Assembly: GCF_027580225.2 (NCBI RefSeq)
Contig: NC_073337.2
Coordinates: 13,808,001-13,872,000 of the forward strand
Length of the DNA stretch: 64,000 nt
From: Misgurnus anguillicaudatus
Lineage: Eukaryota; Chordata; Actinopteri; Cypriniformes; Cobitidae
Direction: 5' to 3'
Positions 1 to 11,400 of this stretch are shown here, in pieces; within the stretch, counting starts at the first letter, position 1; each line of letters starts with the position of its first letter. A program made the position numbers and the translations under genes. The notes beneath the pieces were generated by a model. The model worked only from the letters and a program-made list of their open reading frames with translations, did no database searches and was not told the DNA's origin.

Positions 1-3000
1 TTTCAAAAAAGTGGAGTGGCCCTTTAAGATATATCTATGTTTGTCATATAAACATTGATTAAAAGCAAACTGGGTTTATATTAAATCTTATGTAATGTAC
101 CGTATTGTAATGTAATGCAATGTAATACGTTATTACATCTTAACAAATGTTATTCGATTTAGGTTTGATTATCAGGAAATACACACACTGATAAAAGTAT
201 ACCTTAATTAAATACACGTTCAATCACTTTAGATAAAAATGTAATGTAAATGTAATTCATTAAGCATCTGTAGTTTTCATACTCTTGCATGCATTTGTGT
301 TGCGACCCTCCGCTGGTTTCCACGGCAGATCTTGGTAAAAGTCCTCACACTCCTCACAGTTCAGTCCAGTCGTGTGGTGATTACACATGCAATGACCATG
401 AACCATGCACACACACACACACACTCAATATGTATCATCCCGGAAGAATCTGGTTGAGAAATGTTTGTTTTTGTGTTTACTCACCATGCCCTCATCTCTT
501 GGCTCATTGCCGACTGGCGCACATTCAGACGCATGGCCGTAACAGAAACAGTTGCCACGGACGACCATGTCGTAAAGAGCGTAATAATATTTCTGTCGCA
601 CCTCCTCTCGATCATCAAACAGATTGTCACCAAGAGTGTGTAGCTTCAACATTCGTACGCGTAGGTTTGTGATCTTTAAAAGACCTACATTCACAAACAC
701 ACAAAAACAAACACAATCAGTAACCAAACCAAATATAACAAAAACTCAAAAAGGTTATAAAACTATATGGAAGATGGTAAGGGTCATATGGTCAAGCTTT
801 CATTATGCATATGGGTTTTCCAAATTCCATTTGTGTCCCATAATGTCACAATATTTTGTAAAATAGATAAAATTGTATTATGCATCACCACCACATGCAA
901 TGGTTTTGCATGAGCACCTCAAACATAAAAAATACATATAACACAGAAGCGTTACTGTACTGACACGATAATAACTTACTCTGAATTCGTGGGCTGTAAG
1001 GGTCAGGGATCTCAAATGCAGGATCAAGTGCCCTAAAAATAACCTAAACAAAAGCACACAATAACGGTAAATGGAGGATTATGTACAATTTTTATTAGTA
1101 TTTTAATATTAACATGAACACATTAAAGAGTAATTTATTCTGGCCTATATGTACTACACACCTCTCCTTCTGATGACGGCTCAATGTCAGAGTAACGGCT
1201 GTCACAAATGACATCATCCACTTTTCTGATTGGCCCTTTTGGGACGTGTGGAAACGAGTCTTCGCAGATGTAGGCATAGTAACGGTACACCTGCCAGGTC
1301 TGGCCAAAATCTGCCGAACGCTCAATTACCATGGCGGCAGGCCGAAACGTCTGTGCATCAGTAAAAAATGTACACATCGGGTTCAGATTTAGTAAGGTGC
1401 CGGACTTTAAGAAGCACTTCAAACAGGACTACATGCATGTTCTACATTCCTCAAGAGAGTGTCCTGGTTCAGTGCATATTTAGTTTGTCTGTCTCACCTT
1501 AAACGTCATGATGAGGTGTGTGAAGTGGAATTCAGCTTCAAAATCCACCTGAATGGTCACGTTTTCAAGTCCTGATGAAAATAAATAATTGAGGTCAGGA
1601 AAACAGGGATTAGGTTTATGAAACATAAATGTAGTACAGAGTTTTAGCGACAAGAACATAAACAAATGGCTTTTGTGGCCCAAAGTTAACTACCGGTAGA
1701 CTTTCACATATAATCAATAACATGGTCCTTATAAGGTCGATTATTTTTTATAACAAGCAAACATACATATATTACATACAGTACAAATTTATACAAGATT
1801 GTAACAAAATGAGATTGTTTTCACGCTGCCAAAAGACGATCTCCCGCAAACTATTGGAAATGTATAATGTTTTTCTATAGAGTTATTGATGAAAGAGTGT
1901 TTAGGTGGCATGTAAGTAATTTTTTTATCATATGTTTTTTGGGTTTCTGAGTTGGGTGTGTAAGATACCAAAACCAATGTTATGTTATCTTAATCAGTGT
2001 CTTGCTGACTAAAACATTGCATCATTTTGAAATATGTCTGCAGCTCTTAGCAACTTTTTTGGTAGGTTTGAAAATATTTTCACCCAGCGGGGTTAATTGT
2101 TACGCTGTGTTACAACTAACCCCTCAGCAGTTACGATATGAAAACAGCTAACGTTTGCGTAATTCTTGCTGTTGTTTTAAATAGGCATACTAATGATTGC
2201 TGGCTGCCAACAAAATAAATGTGCCTGTGTTATCAAAAATTTTGTCAAAATGTATTTTTGTTCATATCTTTAATATTGATTGAATAAGGTCAAGTCAAAG
2301 ACTGAAATCATAATGAAATGAATGGCTAAAATCAGACTTTGATACTCATTATCTCAGAATTTGATTTTGACACTTTAGTATGTTTTTTACTGACTATAGG
2401 TCTCATATAAAAAAAAATTTTGTCATATTGTGCTGCTTTTTCTCACATATTTAGACATTTGAATCCATTTATAATTGAACTATGTTTAGATGAAGGATTA
2501 GAGATACCTGTCTATTATAGACAGATAATTTGTAACATTTGCACTTCTGTCATGTTTGGTGTAATTGTCCAAGAATGGTAAGTAATAGAAACAAACTTAA
2601 AAGGTTCATTTGTAGCAGAGATGTGTGTGTTGCTTGTGTAAAAATATAATTAATCACTAATAACTTAAATATTTTTTGAATGATTGAGCCATAACCAAAA
2701 AGCTTTTTGCCCGATCTCTCCTAAATGATAGAATTTTTAATTTTAAGTGAACTATCCCTTTAAATGAGACCGCAATGGTCAATACAATCCAGATGAGTAG
2801 GTTTTGTAATTTAAAGACAACAAAAAGTATTGCAAACATAAAATGAACAGATAATCTTATGTTTTCCATCGTCAGTTGCGCTCCTGTATGTGTTTGGCAA
2901 CCCGAGAGGGGAAAAGGAATTTTTTTTTCAATATTTTAAATTTAGACTGCGGTTCCCAAGTTCAACCACTTGAAGTCAATGTTACATAAAGCTCCTTTAA

Positions 3001-6000
3001 CTCTGGGCCAGGCGCATAACCATGGCAACACGCGTGCATCTAACGAAATCCTCTATAACTCCTCTATAAGGGCTGTCACAATGATTAAATAATCATCTCA
3101 TTGTGATTGTTTGACATCATCGCCATCATTTCAGATCACCGCAATGATTGCACATCTCTTTAAAAAACACAAGGGGGAGCTGTAGCGCCTGTATAAGATG
3201 GTTCTCCTTAACAGACATGTGGTCCAGTACTAATATTTCATAAGTAGGATTGGCTGCTGTTAAAGGCCTGTTCTGGTATAGTCAGTTTAGTTTTATTGCA
3301 TTTTTATTTTTAGTTATTTTTCACACACTTTATTGGGTTTATTTCTTATGAAGAATTTTTCGGTTTTGAAAGAAATTTTCATTAAATAATTACTTTGAAA
3401 TATTTGTTACGTGTATTAATATTTACTGCCAGGTGAACCTTGCCAAAGATTAAAACAGACAATTAATCGTCAAAATTTATTAGGCAATTAACCATCAGCC
3501 AAATTTTTATCTCTAATAACACAGTCTTTAATTTTATTTTATAAAATATGTATTGTAGACTGGTATAAACCTTAGATCCTTTTATAAAAGCAGGTATTTA
3601 AAATTTGAACATATTGGTTCAAACTGTCCAAAAGAGCTCATTGTACCAAGTAAATATACTTTAACTTATAGAAGTTGAAACTTTCTTCCCAGTTCACATT
3701 TTCTTTACATTTAAAACAATGCAGATTTTTAAAACAAAGATATGAAAATATAAGATATGAGAAAAACCTGTACAATATGTTTTAAGGTCTGGATAATGTT
3801 TTAAGTTAAGTGAAGTTAATATGTCTTAAAGAAGTTTAATACTACAGCAAATATGTACAAAAATCCTATTTTGTAACACAACTTTTGCACATTCTTCTGA
3901 AAACCACCATGGGTTGGTATATCTGGTTTACGGGGACATGAATAGTGTATTATGACATGTTTATTATGCTATAACCGTGGTTTACGGGGACACAGAGTGT
4001 GTGTGTGCATGTGCGTGTGTGTGTGTGTGTGTGTGTGCGTGTGTGTGTGTGTGTGTATGCATTGTAGGTTCTCACAATCAGCTGGAATTAACATCAATAA
4101 ATGTTGTTTTTCTTTCCAAAATATGCTAACTTTGACATTTTGATATAAACACTGCATTTCCAAATAAAAGCATATTCCTTATGAGTTGCACATTTCATGC
4201 AAATACATTTACTTTTCAATTCAGATTGAGAGGGTGTGATGCAAGTGAAATCCAATGCCAAATAAAGCATCCAAGTCATAAATTCCCAGAATTGGTAATG
4301 GTATGCTACACCCATGATTTCAGTACATTCGCATGACTGCTATAGAGGCTGGTCACTAGGGAGACAGCCAGCTGTTTTCCCACGCCCAGCAGCTGCACTC
4401 AACTCTCATTTGTTCCCAATACTTCCTGTTAGCTTTCTCATAAATAACCAATATATATCTCTTACTTATTTTCTTTCAATTCAAGCTTCTTTCGTGTCTA
4501 ATGTTCATCCAGTGAAATTACTTCTGGATGGATGACATGAGAAAAATTGCAATTGTGTTTTACAGGTTTCAGAATATTTGTGATTTAAAATAAATGCTTG
4601 GGAGACTATTATGATTTATTTAAATAAATACTGGCGTATGTTTTTCATGTTGTGTGTATTGGATGGATACAAACATACTGTACCGTTCTCAGACTGCCAC
4701 CAGGTTTTAAGGCGGTTAGGAGTAAAGCCTGTCACCACATTTTCAATAGTATGGCTGTTGGGACTTGTAAACTCATTGTATATCCGTCTGGAATCGCATT
4801 TAAAACATTCATCTTCCTGAGGATAAACAGATCGAGAAATGCAGATGTTAGATAAATCTGTGAGAAGCATATAATCTATTGGGGATTGGCAAAGTACATT
4901 CATGCAGCAGGAATCCAGATGTTTTGGAAATGCACCTGTTTTTTTCCCACCCTCCAACTGCAGATTTTCTCCCTTACATGAACACATTTACATTTTATCT
5001 AAACCAACTTACAAATGAGAGCATTAAACACACAGATGAAACTCATAGATGAAATGTACAGCAATTCAAATACATGAACTTGCCAATAAAAGTGTCTTTG
5101 GGAAAACAATCACTGAAATAATGTCTGCGTTCAAAGAAAAGCGGTCCACTAAAGAAGGATGGTCAAAAGTTTAATAGCACTGGGATGAGCTGTTTATTAG
5201 TGCATTATATTCCCAGTCAAATCTATAGGGATATATACAGTATAAGGATATATAGTAGACCACACATTAATTTTCACATTTGCATTAGCTTGGGCTTCCT
5301 ACCAGTAGTGTTCAATATATCATGCAGATAAATCAAAGGATGTGCAACAGATAGTTTAATGGTGGCCTGGGGGATCTGAGTTGTTCCTATAAGAGGGATC
5401 CTTATTCAACCTCCCTCCCACCACACATTCACATTTTTCCAAACAGAGATATGATTGTTTTTTAGACAGTGACTGTTAACGTGGGCGATCAAAGAGAACA
5501 TTGTTTAATCCCATCCAACACCATTTTTTATCTACGATCAAAAAGTGATGTCTTCAGTTTGCATGCATTATATTTAAGATGCGATTAAAAAGTATATTTA
5601 TATTAAACAAAATCTAACAAAAAACATGTCTGAGTCACATATCACTCCAAAATCATAACCCATAACTCTCTATGGGTCGGTTTCCCGGACAGGACATCCT
5701 AGTCCCAAATTAAAATGCATGTTTGAGCTGCCTTAATTTACAAACACCTTGCACTGACATATCCTAACATATATCAGTGCCATTGTTTTGTCTCAAGATG
5801 CACACCAGTATTGTTTCTTGTAAGGTGTGTTTGTGAAAACTACTTAAATGTCCACATATAACTAAGGCCTAGTCCTGGATTAATCTAAACCCTGTCCGGA
5901 AAACTGCCCCTGTTGGGATAATAAGGGACAAGCCAAGTGGTTACAAATAACCCAAAGTTTTTTATATTTGACCTGGCAATGAGTTAAAATAACCCAGCAT

Positions 6001-6974
6001 TTTGGGTTGAAACAACCCATTATGGGTTAGTCCCTTTTTTACCCAATGCTGGGTTGAAAATAACCCAGCAATTTTTAGATATTCATTCATTCTTAATACA
6101 AAGTCTGGCTTTTGTGGTACAAAACCTTTTTTTCGTCATGTGTTTTTAACTGGCCCACGACGCAGAACGACTCTTCCCCATTCAGTCCACAGGTAGAAGA
6201 GGCTTTAAGTCGATGTGCTCTCCCAATCAGCAGATCACCCGTAGCGGGGTAGCAACTCCCCTCAGTACACATATCATTGTGATCAGGATCTTGTGCCAGG
6301 GCGTGCAAACCAATAACTACAAGAGACAATATAAAATACTGGTCTGAAATCTTGATTTTACCCATTAGATTGTGGACTTAAAAGTAAATTGTTTCTAATT
6401 CAGTCACATTATGTTAACTGTAGTTCAAAGATTTATAGATTATATACAAACTGCACCTTATACATTTCACCTCCATTTAATTGTGTTAAGTGTTATAGTT
6501 GAAACAATGTGTATGCTGTGCCTAAATGGTTTGGATATTGCTTACAGTAGTCTGTTGTCAATTACTGAAATGAATATCATATGGGAACACTTATTAACTA
6601 ATGTTAATTTAGTGTGGCAAACAACACCAAACGTCAATAGATATATACATCATATTTTACAGGGATCCTAGTTTTGGATCACATTGCATAGACATCTAGT
6701 AGTAAACATCTCTTTATAGTAAACATCTTTCCTTCATGGAAAACCCAGCTACAGCCAAAAAACATTATGTAAAGTAACATATGGTTTAAATAGTCAATGA
6801 AAATAGTTGGTAAACAGAAAGTGGAGAATGTGTAAAGTAAAAAGAGAAATGTTTCAGTAAAAACCGTATGATACGTTATAAAAACATTAAAACCAGTAAC
6901 TTTTCAAGTTTGAGTACAAATATTTATAAACATAACTTACATATCGTAAGAGCTGCAATCCTGAATATCCACAT
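1..6974 (-). CDS. lamb2: Laminin subunit beta (beta-2-like), 5' part of gene, 8 coding exons
   Basis: Secreted basement-membrane chain; the N-terminal domain drives laminin network assembly. Exons, in transcription order: 6974-6941 (signal peptide start), 6316-6126, 4816-4684, 1571-1498, 1350-1162, 1043-980, 684-485 and 403-283. Phases agree throughout (1,0,1,0,0,1,0,1). The signal peptide, split by intron 1, runs from [10 protein letters not shown] to HALAQ. Recognisable laminin N-terminal motifs are [54 protein letters not shown] and [21 protein letters not shown] Cys-rich EGF-like repeat follows ([18 protein letters not shown]). The stretch [12 protein letters not shown] favours beta-2 over beta-1; a fish lamb2l duplicate is also possible. 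The gene continues left of the window. All GT donors are present; the acceptor of exon 8 is abnormal (see findings). Confidence 0.9.
1572..4683 (-). other. lamb2: Laminin intron 3
   Basis: No host exon is visible in this 3.1-kb intron. It contains AT-rich sequence, a degenerate DNA-transposon-like stretch near 3065-3520 (starting AGGGCTGTCACAATGATTAA), a short piece reading AACTATCCCTTTAA near 2749 that resembles the end of a common fish DNA transposon, and a GT microsatellite at about 3998-4060. Confidence 0.6.
3998..4060. repeat. (GT)n microsatellite
   Basis: Interrupted GT/GC dinucleotide tract inside a laminin intron; ORFs here on either strand are low-complexity artefacts. Confidence 0.95.
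4817..6125. other. lamb2: Laminin intron 2: palindromic MITE copy and AACCCAGCA repeat
   Basis: No exon. At 5678-5909 lies an inverted copy of the family found at 8217-8447, from TTTCCCGGACAGG to CCTGTCCGGAAAACTGCCCC. At about 5940-6080 the words AACCCAGCA and TGCTGGGTT recur in both orientations, a common fish palindromic repeat. Confidence 0.65.
6941..6974 (-). CDS. lamb2: Laminin beta exon 1, start codon and first half of signal peptide
   Basis: This exon is too short to stand out as an ORF. ATG at 6974 opens [11 protein letters not shown] and ends at a consensus GTAAGT donor in phase 1. The acceptor TTGTAG before 6316 restores the frame to give an 18-residue hydrophobic leader ending HALAQ before DPDHND. 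I prefer this start to the unspliced ATG at 6365, because the 6365 frame reads through a good polypyrimidine-AG acceptor and gives a weaker leader. Confidence 0.75.
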
Positions 6975-7436
6975 TATTGCTGTTTTCCCAGCGTATTTTT
7001 CCAGAGCTGGATTATTGTGTGTAGATTGTGGGAGAAGCAGAGCTCCCGCCCATGATATTAAACAACACTGGTGGTGATAACTAGTCTCGTGTAGCTGTAA
7101 CTCTCTGAATTCAGGGTGTGTCCTAAAACTTTGTGAGCTACCTAACTAGCTAGCATTTCTGGGCATCGAAAAAGAAGGAGTCTGTGCAGACTCGTTAAGC
7201 TAAGACGTCCTCCTTATGACGAATGTGTACACAACCCCAACATAACGGAAAAAGCTAACTGAAGGAACGCCTGCTGTTACCAAAATGCTGTCTATTTAGA
7301 CATGTTTCATAAATTTTGTTTAACAGATTTAACGTGGTGTAAAACAGTTTGAACTTTTAAAAACGCGTTATATGTTGCGTTTTTCCGTGCGTCACCGCTG
7401 CGTTTTACAAACGCCCCTCTGAACTGTAGATAACGT
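6975..7436. promoter_or_regulatory. Probable laminin beta 5' UTR/promoter interval
   Basis: This is the only gap between the laminin start codon and the downstream flank of ACOT/BAAT copy 1, so the laminin promoter should lie here by position. I see no confident TATA box or other core element. The part from about 7336 is homologous to the 25810 flank of copy 2 and belongs to the duplicated unit. Confidence 0.35.

Positions 7437-7534
<98 letters not shown>
7437..7534. repeat. (GATA)n microsatellite
   Basis: About 24 uninterrupted GATA units. The homologous site in the copy 2 flank (25916-25929) has only two to three units, so the expansion is specific to the copy 1 flank. Confidence 0.97.
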
Positions 7535-7535
<1 letters not shown>

Positions 7536-8216
7536 CACCTTTCATATTTCTTATTGCTTGAGTAAAAATGACATTAGTCTACAAATTAAATCTTCATTTT
7601 TGTTTTAATTTATAATTGTAATTATTACATTGGCACCATATGTTTCAAAAATACATATAAAGGGATTTTGTGTGTTAAGGCACCTGTCCGAGCTTTGTAC
7701 AGCATTTTCATATTATATATAATAATGTACTTAGATAAAATAAACTAATGCATACAATAATAATAATAACAACAGCAACAACAACTATTATATACTGTAA
7801 TATACATACAATGGCAGCAAAGTAGAAAACAATAATACAGACACAGTGCATGTCTCAAACAAGTAACATGGTCATTATAAACACTGACTTTCACTATACA
7901 AATAATGCAAATTACTTTGATAAACTTGTGTTAAATGTTTGAGATCTACTACTGACATACGCCATTGTGTGTGCATGTATGTGTATGTTTGTGTATGCAC
8001 GATGCAGCTCCAATCAATTCCGGTTAGCTCAAAAATGATAGATGAAATGCATTGACAGCTGTAAATGAAGTAAATTTGCTTTGTGCATTGATGAGTTAAT
8101 ATTGGACAGCGGTAGTGATAACATATTTTAATTAAAATCATAGTGCTCAAAATCTTAAATAACATTACTGTCCATATGGAGATACGGTATTTATCACTGT
8201 TGTAATGAAACATGTA

Positions 8217-8447
8217 GTGGGAGTTTCCCAGACAGGGTTTAGATTAATCCAGGACTAGACCTTAGTTATATTAGGACATTTACATAGGTTTTACAAACAA
8301 AAAATATTACTGGTGTGTATCTTGAAACAAAACAATGACACTGATATATGTTAAGATATGTCAGTGCAACATGTTTTTAAATTAAGGCAGCTCAAACATG
8401 CATTTTAGTCTGGGACTAGGATAAGCCCTGTCCTGGAAACTGCCCAC
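8217..8447. mobile_element. Palindromic MITE with TA target duplication, copy 1
   Basis: Terminal inverted repeats GTGGGAGTTTCC and GGAAACTGCCCAC are flanked by TA on both sides (8215-8216 and 8448-8449). The remnant paralogue near 25771 has the empty site (ACATCTAAAAGTC). This points to a Tc1/mariner-like or other TA-targeting non-autonomous element. The ACOT/BAAT stop codon straddles its right junction. Related copies lie at 26499-26732, 5678-5909, 22364-22545 and 48082-48265. Confidence 0.75.
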
Positions 8448-11400
8448 TAAAGTCTGGCTTTAACTGCACCATTTGAACTTAAATAGAGGTGCTTCTGCAG
8501 AAATGCCAAAATCTTTTTCCAAGCATCCTCTTGTGCGTTAGCATGCGGTTTTGTCTGTCCACCCCATACCATGAGAACTGCAACAACACACAAAGAAATG
8601 TAAGCTCAGACGGGTTCACAATTAAACAGATAAGGAGGTCTAAACAGATAATCTGCCACTATAGAAAACAAACACTGATAATGCATACATATAGTATAAA
8701 GAGGATTACAACAATGTGCTTATTATTATGATTATGAATTATCATTAAATAGCAACAAATTGATCAAATCAAAGGAAGATGAAATAAAAGATGAAGAAAA
8801 ACAACATCGGGAAATTTTACAAGAAATCAATAAAAGATATAATTATAAAAATACATTTTGTCTCAACATAATGCTTATGTTGTGTTCTAAATAATATGCT
8901 GTATGGTTTGTTATACACTCAGCGCTAGACAACACATTTAATGCTATGATAATAATAATAATACTGTAAGACAATTTCCTGAATAAATATAGCACCTCCC
9001 CAAAGGACACTGCATGGGGGCAAAGTGAGTGCTCGGGAAAGCAACTCTCTACGATTCACAGTGGACTTCCCACTGAGAAACATTTGGGTTTCAAAGACAC
9101 ACCTTTAGGGTGCCATACATTTGTATTCTTATTGTCTCAAAGCAAACTGTATATGAAATGCTACATGCACAAAGAATCTAAAATATGTATCTTATTTGTT
9201 TTTCATTGAAATATCTCATTGCAAGTGGTTACAATGGTCTCACCCATATAACAACAGAATACAATGTTAAAGTATATGTGAAACTTCATTCAATGTTAAT
9301 AGACACCTCCCATTCCAAGCATAAACCAATCACCCACTGTATACAGATTAAGGACAGCCCTTAGTTCTACAACAACCAATCAGTACCAAATTCCTATATG
9401 CTTTGTTCTCTGGTTATTTAAGGAGATGTGTAGAAGATTTAGGGGTGACTTTCAATATCTAGAAATGCACCCCATGATGCTGTATCTTTGATATAGCATC
9501 ATGTATTTTATTTTATTTTGAGGAATCTGTAACCAGATCTTCATCTCCTCACCAGGTATGCAATGGTTTTTCGTTTGTTTCGTATTTGAATTGGAATGTA
9601 AATTGGCTTCTGAATTATGTTTTTCCTTACCTGGTTAATAAATTTTTATGTTTGATTTTATTCTGTGTTGCTCGGTAAATGTTGACACTGCAAGTAATAC
9701 CGTTGTATCCGTAGTTACCGTTAGGACAGAAATCAGGCTAGGATCGGCCCAAATCCCAGTTAGATAGTGAATAATACATCAGCTGAGGATTTGCGAGATA
9801 CGACTAGCAAATTGGCGTTAGTTTAAGTGTACTTAGAAGCGTGGAGGCTGTGTTTCCGTTTAGAGTAACATCTCTGATTACTCTAAATAGGGTAAGTCTC
9901 AACCTCTGTTTATTTCAATATTATTCTATTCATTCATTGTGATTAGAAATAATTATTGTAATAATTAAGTGTCACCTCTAAGGGGACTAAATAAAGTATG
10001 TTTAAAGTTGAGCACGCAGAGAGCGGCCGCTTAAGCGTATAGTCCAACCTCTGGCAGCGACCAACACTGATTCGCTTATGACCGTTGACCAGTATATTAA
10101 TTATGAGGCCCGTACTAGGATCATGTGCGACTATGAGAACCGAATGAATGAGTGTAATACCAGAGCTTTATCAGAATAAATAAACAAACATCCATCTAAA
10201 TTCTGTAAGTTTTAAAAGTAATAATCAATCCAATTTGTAATATAATATAAACTAAATCTTTATCTTTGGAGTCAGATAAGAGATAATAATACAAAATTAC
10301 ATAAATGCCAAAACGTCACCTGCAAGCGCCGGAAAAGACCGAACGCGCTATTACCCTTCGTTTGGATTCCGTCGTTGGGCCAAACGGACGGATGGGGTCA
10401 TATTTGGACCCCTTACAATACAAAGATGGATACAGGCATACCTTTGTCACCGCCTTGAAAGATGAAGTTGCTTGCATGGATGTGAGGTGTATAAGGAGGT
10501 TCAATCAGATGACCCGCACCAGGATAGGTCACGACTTCCAACAAGTGAAGATTTCCTGCATTCTTCATAATCTCTTTCATCTTAGTTTTTGGATCATGGA
10601 TGAGAACACACAATAATTAAGATCAACCCCCAGCTGTACTTTGTTGTTAGTAATACAATGTTGTGTTATATTTTTACATCAGTATTAGTAATATGCCTGA
10701 GTTTCACACAGTTTTTGTTATTATATTGTTATTATATTGTTCGTGTGCACATATCCAAATATAACAGCAGAAGCATAAAGACACAATTGGTGTGTACAGA
10801 ATAAATATATATTATGTAAATAAATATAGTTATGACTCATATCTTCAGCAGATTCAACGGAAGGACAGTTTTTATCATCACCACCATTCACCAACAGAAG
10901 GGGACACTTTATTTTCCCAACGTCCACATTGTAGCAAAGAAAAAATACTTAAAAGACATCTTCAAAGCAGCCTTTGCACCCTAAATTTGAAATGGATCCT
11001 GTAACCTTAAAGATATTTTTGTTACTTTATTGTTTTGTCTTTAAAATTCCTAGGTGCTTCGAAAGGCAGTCAAGAGGTGCATTTGTCATTTGCATAGTTG
11101 TTTTGGCCCTTTGTTTTACGCACACACACGCACTGCAGAACCATAAACTACATTATTTTCAAATATTTATCAAGAATTCCTTACATATTAAACCCATGTT
11201 GACATTACTCACGTCCACTTTGAGAGTCAGGTCTGAGGGAATCGACGGGATAAAGTTGATGTTGATGAACTGGTTATCCCCATTCACACGCATTTCATGC
11301 ACATTTCTGCAATTAACATTTTTCATTAGGAAAAAACATTCAATTTCTAAAAGTGGTGTGAAATTTAAGCTCTGAAGAAAATACTGAATTTACAGAAAAT

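Noticed and set aside
7437..7534. GATA array as a regulatory GATA-factor cluster
   Set aside because: A pure tetranucleotide expansion absent from the paralogous flank; more simply a microsatellite.
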